From the NCBI GenBank assembly GCA_945912085.1, contig CAMEBJ010000006.1, positions 1 through 18,590 of the forward strand: 18,590 nt of DNA, in the 5' to 3' direction. Within the stretch, counting starts at the first letter, position 1, and each line of letters starts with the position of its first letter. Shown here piece by piece: positions 1 to 7,926 of this stretch. The translations under genes were made by a program, and so were the position numbers. The stretch comes from an uncultured Bacteroidales bacterium (GTDB lineage: Bacteria; Bacteroidota; Bacteroidia; Bacteroidales; UBA932). The notes beneath the pieces were generated by a model, which saw only the letters and a list, made by a program, of their open reading frames with translations, was not told the origin of the DNA and did no database searches.

Positions 1-2113
1 CACAATTCTCATATCCATCGTATGGTGATGTCTTTGTCGATGCCTTAATTTGCAATTTCTTCATTAAGCCAGCGAAGGAAGGTGATTCCCATGTACTGAT
101 GACACGTTTTCTGCTTACCATTTTTCCTTCGCCAGTTCTTTCATTGAACCATAATACTATACCTTCAATTCCATCCAAAACATGTATATCACCTGTTCTG
201 AGAATCTTCTTGGATGGAGCACTTTCATCTTTAACAGCATCATTCTTTATTGTTACATCATATAAATCGTCAGCATATAGAAGATTCTGTCCTGGACTTA
301 AATCAATACCATCTACATATACGCAGGCAGATATGAATGTTCGGAATTTATTGCCATAATTCACATATAAGAAACAACTATCACGGTTTCGATTGTGAGT
401 ATAATGTAATTTCCCCCTTTCGTCCATTACTTTGCATGAGCCATCTTTCCCAATAAGACAGAATATAGAAATCATATTAGGTGATTCGAGTGAGTCGAAT
501 TCCTTAAATATCTCTAGCCCATCTGTCAATGGGTATAGCATATCACCCTTCAAATTTATTATACCCTTGCCGTTTCCTTTTCCGACAACAGCAGTGCCTC
601 CCATCATTGAATACGCAATATCATACTCGTTTTTAAGTTTCATCCATCCGCTTTTGGTTATGTAGCCCCATTTACCTCCTTTGCGCACGGGGGCAAGCCC
701 ACATGAGAACGAATGACAATCTTCAAACTGAGCAGGAATTACAACCTTCCCATCCATATCCATGTATCCCCACAAACCATTTGCCTTGAATGCAGCCATA
801 TCTTCATAGAATGGTCTTATCTCCTCATAATCAGTCTCAATACATAACGAACCATTCAATGACCTAAGTATTTTCTTATTTTCATTATGTAGTATGACAT
901 ATTCAGAATAAAGCTCTATTTCATCATATTGTATTGGAATAATCAAGGTCTGCGTAGATATGTCATATACCCCAGCCAAACCATCTTTACCTACTACAAA
1001 CATATTAGAACATCTGTGACTTACATAGCTATATTCAAATGGCACTAACGTGTTGCATTCCAAATCAATGACTCCAACACATCCGCCTTTTAGAGCTCTG
1101 ATATACTGATCGGAACAATATGTAGAAGAAGAGAAATCCAGTTCATGATATTCAAACGGAATAACTAAATTTCCATTCTTATCAATGATTCCATCTTTAT
1201 AATCCTTCGACACTCTTGCTAAAGATGTTTTGGGATCGAAATCATCTGCTCCCTCATACATGAATGGAATTACGACTTCCAGTTTCTCATTAAGATATCC
1301 ATATAATCCGTTAGTTTCAACTCTGCAAAGACCACATGAAAATCCATGATAAGATCCATATTTCTGCCTTATAGCTTCTTTTGCTTCATTTTCTCGGGCC
1401 AGACGAGCTAAGTTGACTGCCTTTAAGTCTACGTCTAAAGTTATGTCCTGATTTTCTACCTTGACTATCCGCTGAATCTTATCTATACATCCGTCATTCG
1501 TACTGATGAATTCAAAATAATATTCTCCAGCATATAGAGATGTCTGATAAAGAGTATGTGCTTGTATTCTTTCTATTTTATTCCCATCAATATAACAGTC
1601 AAACTCCATATTTGAGATGACCTTTACACTTGATTTAGTCTTGGTGGAGGATTCTTTGTCGCAGATTTGTGGCTCAGGAGTTTCGAAAAACATCTGCTTC
1701 ATCTTTTTGTAGAAGTCATCAAAATAGTAATGGTCATATTTTGGTCCATTTTTCCTCACTACTTTTGAAATATCAGATGGCAGATTGTCTGGAAAACCCG
1801 TAAATCCTTCCAACATGACAGGAATGATATTCTTGTTGTGTTTAAGTGCATGTGCCAATTCACAACGTAGCCAGTCATTATTAGGGTCAAACGATTCGTC
1901 AAGGGTCCTATCAAATGCTCCTTCATTGAGAATCAATATAAAGTCCGTACACTCTTCTATCCTACCAAGCAAAGCAGTGTCAAAGTCCCCGTTTCTAAGT
2001 GTATCTATATCAAAACTTACATGATAGCCGTCACGACTAAGGAGGTCATATAAATGTTTCGCTGTTTCAAATCCCCCTTTTCGACGGTAACTTATGAAAA
2101 TATCATACTTCAT
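1..2113 (-). CDS. TIR domain / PEGA-like / WG-repeat protein, 3' end outside the window
   Basis: An open frame of 704 codons runs from ATG at 2113 off the left edge with no stop. Residues 1-120 look like a TIR domain: an opening YDIFISYRR strand, a long GGFETAKHLYDLL helix, the FDIDTLRNGDFD segment, a DFILIL strand and W81-x-R83-x-E85. The last motif matches the W-x-x-x-E pattern that supplies the catalytic glutamate of NAD-cleaving bacterial TIR domains. Residues about 165-230 resemble a PEGA domain (CYIDGNKIE, then LYAGEYYF). From about 255 to 525 there are at least six WG-type repeats, shown by NGLYGYL, DGIIDKNGNLVIPFEY, LVPFEY, LIIPIQYDEI, NGLWGYMDMDGKVVIPAQF and GGKWGYI. No signal peptide or membrane segment is seen, so it is probably cytoplasmic. 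TIR domains in bacteria often act as NADase or cyclic-ADP-ribose-type effectors in phage defence, and WG repeats are usually recognition or scaffold modules. A defence role here is inference. Base composition is clearly more AT-rich than the genes to its right, consistent with transfer. Confidence 0.85.
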   Translation of the reverse strand, partial: MKYDIFISYRRKGGFETAKHLYDLLSRDGYHVSFDIDTLRNGDFDTALLGRIEECTDFILILNEGAFDRTLDESFDPNNDWLRCELAHALKHNKNIIPVMLEGFTGFPDNLPSDISKVVRKNGPKYDHYYFDDFYKKMKQMFFETPEPQICDKESSTKTKSSVKVISNMEFDCYIDGNKIERIQAHTLYQTSLYAGEYYFEFISTNDGCIDKIQRIVKVENQDITLDVDLKAVNLARLARENEAKEAIRQKYGSYHGFSCGLCRVETNGLYGYLNEKLEVVIPFMYEGADDFDPKTSLARVSKDYKDGIIDKNGNLVIPFEYHELDFSSSTYCSDQYIRALKGGCVGVIDLECNTLVPFEYSYVSHRCSNMFVVGKDGLAGVYDISTQTLIIPIQYDEIELYSEYVILHNENKKILRSLNGSLCIETDYEEIRPFYEDMAAFKANGLWGYMDMDGKVVIPAQFEDCHSFSCGLAPVRKGGKWGYITKSGWMKLKNEYDIAYSMMGGTAVVGKGNGKGIINLKGDMLYPLTDGLEIFKEFDSLESPNMISIFCLIGKDGSCKVMDERGKLHYTHNRNRDSCFLYVNYGNKFRTFISACVYVDGIDLSPGQNLLYADDLYDVTIKNDAVKDESAPSKKILRTGDIHVLDGIEGIVLWFNERTGEGKMVSRKRVISTWESPSFAGLMKKLQIKASTKTSPYDGYENC

Positions 2114-2141
2114 ATCTATCTTTTTTTTGTCTGCCCGGTTG

Positions 2142-2165
2142 TAAATATAACTATTTTTCAGTCAA
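2142..2165 (-). promoter_or_regulatory. possible promoter of the TIR-WG gene
   Basis: On the minus strand TATATTTA (2149-2142) is one base from the Bacteroidota -7 box TAnnTTTG and would give a leader of about 20-25 bases before the ATG at 2113. A TTG lies upstream at 2165-2163, but the 13-base spacing is shorter than the usual 19-21, so the assignment is weak. Confidence 0.25.
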
Positions 2166-2211
2166 CTATATTATAAATATGAATCCGCTCCAACATAAAA
2201 CTCATGTAATT

Positions 2212-2272
2212 TTATGCCCGTTATGGTATAATTTCTAAATAATATGTTAAATTTATACCCATAAGAGTATAA
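2212..2272. promoter_or_regulatory. tandem pair of palindromic operator-like sites upstream of the TIR-WG gene
   Basis: Two related 20-base sites lie at 2212-2231 and 2253-2272, 41 bases apart (about four helical turns). The right site is a perfect 6-base inverted repeat, TTATAC, 8 bases, GTATAA. The left site is TTATGC, 8 bases, GTATAA, with one mismatch. Over a 22-base alignment (2211-2232 and 2252-2273) they agree at 17 positions. The E. coli HipB operator is TATCC, 8 bases, GGATA, so the half-site spacing is the same. This suggests an Xre/HipB-like regulator, but no such gene is visible in the window. On the minus strand the sites precede the TIR-WG start by about 100-160 bases. Confidence 0.5.
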
Positions 2273-2274
2273 TA

Positions 2275-2536
2275 TATGACGGCGGCAGCTTGGAATTCGC
2301 CGATGATTTACCTGTTTTTATTTACGGATCACAAATATCTAATCCATGAAAATCAAGCTCGACAATTCCAAAGAGCCGCTGACAGGGACAATCTCCAACA
2401 AGGAGAGAAGCCTCCTCAGCGGCTCCTTTGTGACTTTTCTGCCCCGGCATTCCGCAAGGCTTTCCCCAAAAAGCAACTCTGCCTTGGTTATTTCAGAAAT
2501 ACAGCAGTTCTCCAGCCCACATTCCTCAATCTTCCC
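2275..2536 (-). pseudogene. decayed vapC-type PIN-domain toxin fragment
   Basis: On the minus strand the frame ending at a TAG at 2341-2339 reads GKIEECGLENCCISEITKAE, followed by LLFGE, AECRGRK, and RRLLSLLEIVPVSGSLEL. This closely follows the middle of the VapC PIN-domain family, including the ISEI-x-x-AELLFG block with one of the metal-binding acids (the E of AEL). The N-terminal start and first catalytic aspartate (the LLDTN-type motif) are missing: the match begins right beside the stop of the DUF1015 gene. After the TAG, short matches continue in shifted frames: RK, TGK, then IIGEF and AAAVI. The last two look like the family's GEFDLLIAA block with the catalytic Asp region deleted. No vapB antitoxin is seen. 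I infer a dead toxin gene left from a toxin-antitoxin module. The assignment rests on recalled family sequence, not on a search. Confidence 0.65.
2369..2430. repeat. long inverted repeat inside the vapC remnant
   Basis: The left arm CAAAGAGCCGCTGA (2369-2382) is complementary to the right arm TCAGCGGCTCCTTTG (2416-2430), giving 14 pairs with a one-base bulge. The 33-base loop has its own small hairpin, TCTCC/GGAGA (2392-2396 and 2402-2406). It lies about 115 bases past the DUF1015 stop and could act as a transcription-stop or RNA-stabilising structure for the operon. Only a three-U run follows it on the minus strand, so it is not a classical intrinsic terminator. Confidence 0.45.
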
Positions 2537-2544
2537 GGGAAAGC

Positions 2545-3822
2545 TCAGGAGAGCTTGTGGATGGCAAGGCCGCTGCGGAGTTTCGGCTCGAACCAGGTGG
2601 TTTTCGGAGGCATTATGTTTCCGGAGTCGGCGATGTCAATCAGCTGCTGCATTGAAACGGGATAGAGGGCGAAGGCCACTGCCATCTCTCCGCTGTCAAC
2701 CTTGCGGGCGAGTTCTCCGATGCCTCGGATGCCGCCAACGAAGTCAATGCGTTTGTCGGTGCGCAGGTCTTTGATTCCCAATAGTTTGTCAAGCACGAGA
2801 TTGGAAAGGACAGTCACATCGAGGACTCCGATCGGGTCGGTGTCGTCGTAGCGGCCTTCCCTGGCTTTCAAGGAGTACCAGTTGCCGTCAAGATACATCG
2901 AGAAGCAATGCAGGGCAGATGGTTTGAAGGCATCCCTGTGACCTGCGGCCACTTCCTCCTGCCTGCGGGCTTCCGTCCCGGCAAGACTGACCTCGAAGTC
3001 CTCTTCCAGAGCTTCGAGGAACTGCTGCGGGGTCATTCCGGCAAGGTCCTTCACAAGGCGGTTGTAGTCGATGATTTTAAGCTGGCTCTGGGGGAAGGCT
3101 ACAGCCATAAACCAGTTGTATTCCTCATCTCCGGTGTGACCCGGATTGAGATTCCTTTTCTCTTCCCCGACACGGGCGGCGGCTGCGGTCCTGTGGTGGC
3201 CGTCAGCAACATAGAAAGCCGGGATTTCTGCAAAAGTACGGGTTATGGCCTCAATCTCCTGCTCTGAATCTATAACCCAGAACTGATGTCCGAAACCGTC
3301 CGGAGCTGTGAATGAGTACTCGGGAGTGCCGCTGATGACCTGCGCGACGATTCTGTCGATGACATCGCTGTCGGGGTAGGCGAAGAAGACCGGTTCGATG
3401 TTGGCGTCCTGGATGCGGACGTGAATCATCCTGTCGTCTTCCTTCTCCTTGCGGGTGAGTTCATGCTTCTTGATTTTGCCCTCGGCATAGTCATCCGTGT
3501 GAGCACAGAGGACGAGACCGTACTGGGTCCTGCCGTCCATTGTCTGGGCATAGACATAGTAATGCGGCTTGTCGTCCTGAACCAGCCAGCCTCTTGCCTG
3601 CCACTGGCGGAAATTCTCAACTGCCCGGTCGTAGGCCTGGCTGCTGTGTTCATCGGCAAAAGGAGTGAAGTCGATTTCCGGGCGGGTGATGTGCAGCAGG
3701 GATTTCTCTCCTGCCTCGGCTTTGGCTTCTTCGGAATTCAGTACATCGTAGGGGCGGGCAGCCACCTCTTCCACATATTCTTTAGGCGGTCTTACAGCCG
3801 CAAAGGGTTTTGTTCTTACCAT
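2545..3822 (-). CDS. DUF1015 family protein (last gene of the yigZ-pyr-ser operon)
   Basis: This 425-residue protein has the near-full length of DUF1015 (COG4198). Visible family features are the KPFAAVRPP start, PYDVLNSEEAKAEAG, SLLHITRPEID and the invariant ADGHHR block at residues 206-211. The start at 3822 (MVRTKPF) was chosen because it begins the conserved domain. A longer frame reaching 4014 only adds arginine-rich sequence read out of frame from the end of serA. The gene follows serA by 10 bases. DUF1015 genes commonly travel with serA and serC in Bacteroidota, so a link to serine or phosphoserine metabolism is reasonable, but the biochemical function is not established. No signal peptide is present, so it is probably cytoplasmic. 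Confidence 0.9.
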   Translation of the reverse strand: MVRTKPFAAVRPPKEYVEEVAARPYDVLNSEEAKAEAGEKSLLHITRPEIDFTPFADEHSSQAYDRAVENFRQWQARGWLVQDDKPHYYVYAQTMDGRTQYGLVLCAHTDDYAEGKIKKHELTRKEKEDDRMIHVRIQDANIEPVFFAYPDSDVIDRIVAQVISGTPEYSFTAPDGFGHQFWVIDSEQEIEAITRTFAEIPAFYVADGHHRTAAAARVGEEKRNLNPGHTGDEEYNWFMAVAFPQSQLKIIDYNRLVKDLAGMTPQQFLEALEEDFEVSLAGTEARRQEEVAAGHRDAFKPSALHCFSMYLDGNWYSLKAREGRYDDTDPIGVLDVTVLSNLVLDKLLGIKDLRTDKRIDFVGGIRGIGELARKVDSGEMAVAFALYPVSMQQLIDIADSGNIMPPKTTWFEPKLRSGLAIHKLS

Positions 3823-3832
3823 CGGGAATGAA

Positions 3833-4753
3833 TTACTTGTTAACCTGGAAACGGGTGCAGCCGTCTGCAAAATAGGCGCAGATCTGACGGGCTGCGGCAA
3901 GGGCTGCATTGACATTCGCCTCAGCAGTCTCGGCACCCATCTTCTTCGGTGTCGAGAAGACCCTCTTCCCGAATTTCTCTGAAAGTTCCGCCTGGCAGAC
4001 AGGTGCCACGTCACTCACATACTTCAAATCAGCCCTGTCTTCGAGCACCCTGACCAGTTCAGGCTCATTGATGACTTCCTTGCGGGCGGTGTTCACAAGG
4101 CATCCTCCTTTCGGCATTCTGGAAATGAGGTCGTAGCCGATTGACCCTACAGTCTGCGGTGTGGCAGGGATATGCAGGGAAATGAAGTCACATTCACTGT
4201 ACATCTGCTCCAGGCTCTGCGCAGGGACAACTCCCTCTGCCTGCATTGCTTCAGCACTTACGAACGGGTCAAAAGCCATTACTCCCATCCCGAGCGCGGC
4301 AGCCTTGAGTGCAACGAGCCTTCCCACATTTCCGTAGGCCTGGATTCCGACCTTCTTTCCGCTGACCTCGCAGCCAGTTCCCGGAGTGAACTGGTTTCGG
4401 GACATATAGATCATCATCGCAATGGCCAGTTCCGCAACCGCATTGGAATTTTGCCCGGGGGTGTTCATTGCAACAATCCCCCTCTGTGTGCAGGCCTCAA
4501 GGTCGAGGTTGTCATAACCTGCACCGGCCCTCACGACAATCTTCAAGGCTAGAGCCGCAGCAATCACCTCAGCGGTAACCTTGTCTGAGCGGACAATCAG
4601 CGCATCAGCATCAGCGACAGCCTCAAGCAGCTGTGCCTTGTCCGTATATTTTTCCAGCAGGGCGACCTCGTGTCCTGAAGCGGAAGCTATTTCCTTTATT
4701 CCCGCGACAGCGGCAGCCGCAAAAGGCTTTTCAGTGGCAACAAGTATTTTCAT
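3833..4753 (-). CDS. serA: short-form D-3-phosphoglycerate dehydrogenase
   Basis: This 306-residue NAD-dependent 2-hydroxyacid dehydrogenase should oxidise 3-phosphoglycerate to 3-phosphohydroxypyruvate, the first step of serine synthesis. Family signs are VVRAGAGYDN at 73-82, the dinucleotide region GIQAYGNVG at 136-144, SLHIPATPQT at 192-201 and the catalytic arginine in NTARKEV (R224). It stops after the catalytic domain, with no C-terminal ACT domain, so the usual serine feedback site is absent. Two departures from the common enzyme are visible. The second glycine of the nucleotide loop is alanine (A139), and the active-site histidine of the TPHIGA block is replaced in STPKKMGAE (K270/K271). 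A histidine-to-lysine change fits the type III(K) phosphoglycerate dehydrogenases reported for Entamoeba and Bacteroides. The start is 3 bases after the serC stop. Confidence in function is high because of the serC neighbour. Confidence 0.93.
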   Translation of the reverse strand: MKILVATEKPFAAAAVAGIKEIASASGHEVALLEKYTDKAQLLEAVADADALIVRSDKVTAEVIAAALALKIVVRAGAGYDNLDLEACTQRGIVAMNTPGQNSNAVAELAIAMMIYMSRNQFTPGTGCEVSGKKVGIQAYGNVGRLVALKAAALGMGVMAFDPFVSAEAMQAEGVVPAQSLEQMYSECDFISLHIPATPQTVGSIGYDLISRMPKGGCLVNTARKEVINEPELVRVLEDRADLKYVSDVAPVCQAELSEKFGKRVFSTPKKMGAETAEANVNAALAAARQICAYFADGCTRFQVNK

Positions 4754-4756
4754 AAC

Positions 4757-5830
4757 TTATTTCTTCAGACTTTCAAATTCCTTCATACAATCCACAAGAG
4801 CCTGTACGCTCTCTACAGGGCAGGCATTGTAGATGGAAGCCCTGAAGCCACCCACTGACCTGTGTCCCTTGATTCCGACCATCCCGCGCTCCTTCGCGAA
4901 GGAGAGGAACTCATCCTGGAGGGTTTCATATCCCGGAGCCATCACGAAGCAGACATTCATTATCGAACGGTCCTCTTTGGCAGCCGTTCCCACAAACAGG
5001 CTGTTGCGATCGATTTCCTCGTAAAGCAGGGCCGCTTTCTGACGGTTGATCCTGTTGATTGCCTCAACTCCTCCGATGCTCTTGAGCCATTTGAGGGTCT
5101 CGTTCATAACAAAAATCGAGAACACAGGAGGAGTGTTGAACATTGACCCTCCGTCTATGTGGGTGCGGTAGTCCAGCATAGTCGGAATGTACCTCGAAAC
5201 CTTTCCGAGGGCATCCTTGCGGACAATTGCAAAAGACACTCCGGCAGGGCCTACGTTCTTCTGGGCACCGCCGTAAATGAGGGCATACTTGCTCACATCC
5301 ACCGGACGGCTCATAATGTCGGAGGACATATCCGCAATAAGAGGCACCGGGCAGTCAATATCGTAAGGAATCTCCGTTCCGTAGATGGTGTTGTTGGTGG
5401 TGATGTGGAAATAGTCGATATCTGAAGGAATCACATATCCTTTAGGAATATAGCTGTAGGTCTTGTCGGCAGAAGATGCAAGGGCGTAAGCCTCGCCCAA
5501 TCCTTTCGCCTCCTTCAGGGCTTTCTTCGCCCAGACACCGGTTTCAAGGTAGGCAGCCTTCTTCTCAAGGAAGTTCATCGCCACATAAAGGAACTCCATA
5601 CTGGCACCGCCGCCAAGGAAAAGGACCTCGTGAGTATCTGGAATATTGAGCAATTCTTTCCACAGTGAACGGCACTCGTCCATCACGGCCTGCCATTCCT
5701 TTGACCTGTGGGATACCTCTATTACTGACATTCCGGTCCCGGCAAAATCCTTCAGGGCCTCAATGGATTTTTCAATGGCCTGGTCCGGCAACACGCACGG
5801 ACCGGCGTTGAAATTGTGAACCTTTTTCAT
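4757..5830 (-). CDS. serC: phosphoserine aminotransferase
   Basis: A PLP enzyme of 357 residues that would convert 3-phosphohydroxypyruvate and glutamate to phosphoserine. The conserved N-terminus [13 protein letters not shown], the SHRSKEW block (40-46), [10 protein letters not shown] (71-80) and the PLP-binding lysine in [12 protein letters not shown] (K191) are all visible, as is the C-terminal [16 protein letters not shown] block (321-336) typical of SerC. The start at 5830 is preferred: it places [11 protein letters not shown] at the usual position and lies one base after the pyrI stop, which suggests translational coupling. A start at 5842 would add only MYIK and overlap pyrI. SerA, the enzyme for the preceding step, is the next gene; no serB is present in the window. 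Confidence 0.96.
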   Translation of the reverse strand: MKKVHNFNAGPCVLPDQAIEKSIEALKDFAGTGMSVIEVSHRSKEWQAVMDECRSLWKELLNIPDTHEVLFLGGGASMEFLYVAMNFLEKKAAYLETGVWAKKALKEAKGLGEAYALASSADKTYSYIPKGYVIPSDIDYFHITTNNTIYGTEIPYDIDCPVPLIADMSSDIMSRPVDVSKYALIYGGAQKNVGPAGVSFAIVRKDALGKVSRYIPTMLDYRTHIDGGSMFNTPPVFSIFVMNETLKWLKSIGGVEAINRINRQKAALLYEEIDRNSLFVGTAAKEDRSIMNVCFVMAPGYETLQDEFLSFAKERGMVGIKGHRSVGGFRASIYNACPVESVQALVDCMKEFESLKK

Positions 5831-5831
5831 T

Positions 5832-6290
5832 TTAATATACACCTTTATTATCTGTTATTTTCTCGCAATAATGACAAAGCAGGGAAATCTCATCACCTCT
5901 GCATATTGTAGTGAACCTTGTGCGGATAGGTTGATGGTTGGTTATGCACTTTGGGTTCATACATTTGGCTATGCCCTCGACCTCTGCAGGCATCTGGAGT
6001 TTCCTTTTCTCGACCACCTTGAAGTCGCGGATGATGTTAACCGTGGCGTTGGGGGCAATCAGGGCGAGTTTGTTCAGTTCCTCGTCCTCGAAGAAAGTGT
6101 CGGAAATCTTGATAATGCCCTTTTTGCCGAGATGACGGCTTGAGAGGTTGATACCGATGGTGATCCTGTTCCCGGTGTCTTTCAGATTGAGGATGTCAAG
6201 AGCCTTGAAGACCCTGTCCGCAGGGATGTGGTCCAGCACTGTACCATTCTCCAATGCACTTACTATCAATTGCTTGTTACTATGTGTCAT
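5832..6290 (-). CDS. pyrI: aspartate carbamoyltransferase regulatory chain
   Basis: This 152-residue protein has the length of PyrI. It has an N-terminal allosteric nucleotide-binding domain ([14 protein letters not shown], then [10 protein letters not shown]) and a C-terminal zinc domain. The zinc ligands are clear as C110 and C115 (CMNPKC) and C139 and C142 (CHYC), nearly the same numbering as in E. coli PyrI. It would assemble with PyrB trimers to form the ATP/CTP-regulated holoenzyme. It lies 27 bases after pyrB and one base before serC. Confidence 0.96.
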   Translation of the reverse strand: MTHSNKQLIVSALENGTVLDHIPADRVFKALDILNLKDTGNRITIGINLSSRHLGKKGIIKISDTFFEDEELNKLALIAPNATVNIIRDFKVVEKRKLQMPAEVEGIAKCMNPKCITNHQPIRTRFTTICRGDEISLLCHYCEKITDNKGVY

Positions 6291-6317
6291 ATTTTCGATA
6301 TTTAAAAGCCGGAGAGA

Positions 6318-7223
6318 TTACCTGTAACCGAGAAGGTATGAGATGATTGCCATCCTGACATAAAGTCCGCTCTCGGCCTGTTTGAAATAGTATGCGTATG
6401 GGGTATCATCCACGTCCTCACATATTTCCCCTACTCTCGGGAGAGGATGGAGAATCTTCATATTCTCACGGACTCCGCCGAGCATCCTGGCACTCAGCTG
6501 GTACACATCCTTCACTTTTTCATATTCCATCGGATCGGTGAACCTTTCCTGCTGCACCCTTGTCATATAGAGTATGTCGCAGTCATTCAGACCGTCCTCG
6601 AGAGAGGAGGTCTCCCTGTACGGAATCCCGCGTTCGTCAAGGAAGGTCTTGTACTCGGCAGGCATTTTCAACTCGTCCGGAGAGGTGAAGATGAAAGTCG
6701 GATTGAAATGGGACATCGCCTGGAGGAGGGAATGAGTCGTCCTTCCGTATTTCAGGTCACCCACCATATTGATTGTCAGGCCCTCCAGCCGACCCTGCGT
6801 CTGAAGGATGGAATACAGGTCAAGGAGGGTCTGGGAAGGATGCTGGTTTGCGCCGTCACCGGCATTGACAACCGGCACGGATGCCACCTCGGAAGCGTAA
6901 CGGGAACTTCCCTCAAGGGGATGCCTCATTATGATCATATCCACATAGTTGGAGACCATCTTGATGGTGTCTTTCAGGGTCTCTCCCTTGCTGACGCTTG
7001 TGTTTGTCGCATCGGAAAAGCCGATGACCCTCGCGCCAAGACGGTTCACCGCCGTCTCGAAACTGAGCCTGGTACGAGTTGAAGGCTCAAAGAAGAGGCT
7101 TCCTATCACCTTGCCCGTGAGGAAGTTCTGGACCCTGTCCTTCTCGAACTCCCGGGCAGTCTCGAGGACATGCAGGATTTCCTCCCTGGTAAAATCGCTG
7201 ATGGATATAAGACTTTTGCTCAT
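6318..7223 (-). CDS. pyrB: aspartate carbamoyltransferase catalytic chain
   Basis: A 301-residue enzyme that condenses carbamoyl phosphate with aspartate, the committed step of pyrimidine synthesis. Diagnostic motifs are the carbamoyl-phosphate site [13 protein letters not shown] (44-56, with STRTR at 48-52), the SVSKGET lid loop (76-82), [16 protein letters not shown] (121-136) and the late HPLPR motif with its aspartate-binding residues. Its ATG overlaps the yigZ stop by four bases (ATGA), a classic coupled arrangement. No pyrimidine attenuator or leader peptide is visible between yigZ and pyrB, so the operon is probably controlled from the promoter in front of yigZ. Confidence 0.97.
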   Translation of the reverse strand: MSKSLISISDFTREEILHVLETAREFEKDRVQNFLTGKVIGSLFFEPSTRTRLSFETAVNRLGARVIGFSDATNTSVSKGETLKDTIKMVSNYVDMIIMRHPLEGSSRYASEVASVPVVNAGDGANQHPSQTLLDLYSILQTQGRLEGLTINMVGDLKYGRTTHSLLQAMSHFNPTFIFTSPDELKMPAEYKTFLDERGIPYRETSSLEDGLNDCDILYMTRVQQERFTDPMEYEKVKDVYQLSARMLGGVRENMKILHPLPRVGEICEDVDDTPYAYYFKQAESGLYVRMAIISYLLGYR

Positions 7224-7861
7224 ATTTGGTTTGTTTGATTACATATTTCTTCTATTCCCGTCGCTCCAGCTTCCCGGATTCTCTTGAGAAAGTCCTCCGT
7301 AAGGGAAAGTCTGACGGAAGTCTCAAGGGAGCAGTCCATCCCGAAATCCTGGGCGGAAGGGGTGAGCTGTAGGTCTTTCAGGACCTTCATCACATTGTTC
7401 ATATCGAGGTAGCCGAATCTTAAGCGGAACCTTGTGGTCGCTGTCTTTTCGATGATGGCACTGTTGGCAATGGCATCCGAGGAGGAGGTCCTGTAGGCAC
7501 GGATGAGACCAGGGATGCCGAGCTTGATGCCCCCGAAATACCTCACAACGACAATGAGGACATCACTGAGGGAGTTGGAGTCAATTACCGAAAGAATCTG
7601 CCTGCCTGCAGACCCGGATGGTTCCCCGTCGTCATTTGCGCGAAAAGCAAGTCGCTGATAGCCAAGACGCCAGGCATAGCAATGATGCCGGGCGTCGTGA
7701 TACTCCTTCTTCAGGGAATCTACTATGGATTTTATCTCCTGTTCTGTCTCCACGGGATAGGCCAGGGCGATGAAACGGCTGCCGTTGTCCTTGAACAGAC
7801 CCTCCGCAGGGGCGGCTATGCTCCTGAACCTGTCCTGTATCTGTGCTCCAACGCTGTCCAT
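7220..7861 (-). CDS. yigZ: YigZ/IMPACT family protein
   Basis: A 213-residue protein matching the UPF0029/IMPACT N-terminal domain. It has [11 protein letters not shown], the H-x-C-x-AWRLG segment (60-67), the signature [15 protein letters not shown] (76-90) and [20 protein letters not shown] (104-123), followed by the smaller C-terminal YigZ-type domain. Relatives have been linked to translation control, but the molecular role is unresolved. The start at 7861 (MDSVGAQ) is chosen over an in-frame ATG at 7936 because the extra 25 codons would lie across the operon promoter and match nothing in the family. It is the first gene of the operon and overlaps pyrB by four bases. Confidence 0.9.
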   Translation of the reverse strand: MDSVGAQIQDRFRSIAAPAEGLFKDNGSRFIALAYPVETEQEIKSIVDSLKKEYHDARHHCYAWRLGYQRLAFRANDDGEPSGSAGRQILSVIDSNSLSDVLIVVVRYFGGIKLGIPGLIRAYRTSSSDAIANSAIIEKTATTRFRLRFGYLDMNNVMKVLKDLQLTPSAQDFGMDCSLETSVRLSLTEDFLKRIREAGATGIEEICNQTNQI

Positions 7862-7869
7862 TTGAAAAT

Positions 7870-7900
7870 CAAAAGTAGTTATTTTTACATTATAATGCAA
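7870..7900 (-). promoter_or_regulatory. Bacteroidota-type promoter of the yigZ-pyrB-pyrI-serC-serA-DUF1015 operon
   Basis: On the minus strand TTG (7900-7898) is followed by 20 bases and then TACTTTTG (7877-7870), a full match to the TTG, 19-21 bases, TAnnTTTG pattern of Bacteroides primary-sigma promoters. The -7 box ends only 8 bases before the yigZ ATG at 7861, so the transcript would have almost no leader. Confidence 0.75.
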
Positions 7901-7918
7901 CCGCACCGAAATATTTTG

Positions 7919-7926
7919 TACCTTTG
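7919..7926 (+). promoter_or_regulatory. -7 promoter element of the pRiA4b-like gene and miaA
   Basis: TACCTTTG is a full match to TAnnTTTG. It would place the transcript start about 15-25 bases before the ATG at 7953. No clean TTG is seen 19-21 bases upstream. The -33 position falls on the TGCAA that overlaps the -33 box of the divergent yigZ promoter, so the two promoters probably compete for polymerase. Confidence 0.55.

Noticed and set aside
2276..2774. Overlapping plus-strand open frames of 129 and 142 codons
   Set aside because: They run antisense through the end of the DUF1015 gene and the vapC remnant, have low-complexity Ser/Arg/Cys-rich translations and resemble no family.
3823..4014. 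64-codon N-terminal extension of the DUF1015 protein
   Set aside because: It overlaps serA, is arginine-rich out-of-frame sequence, and the conserved domain begins exactly at MVRTKPF (3822).
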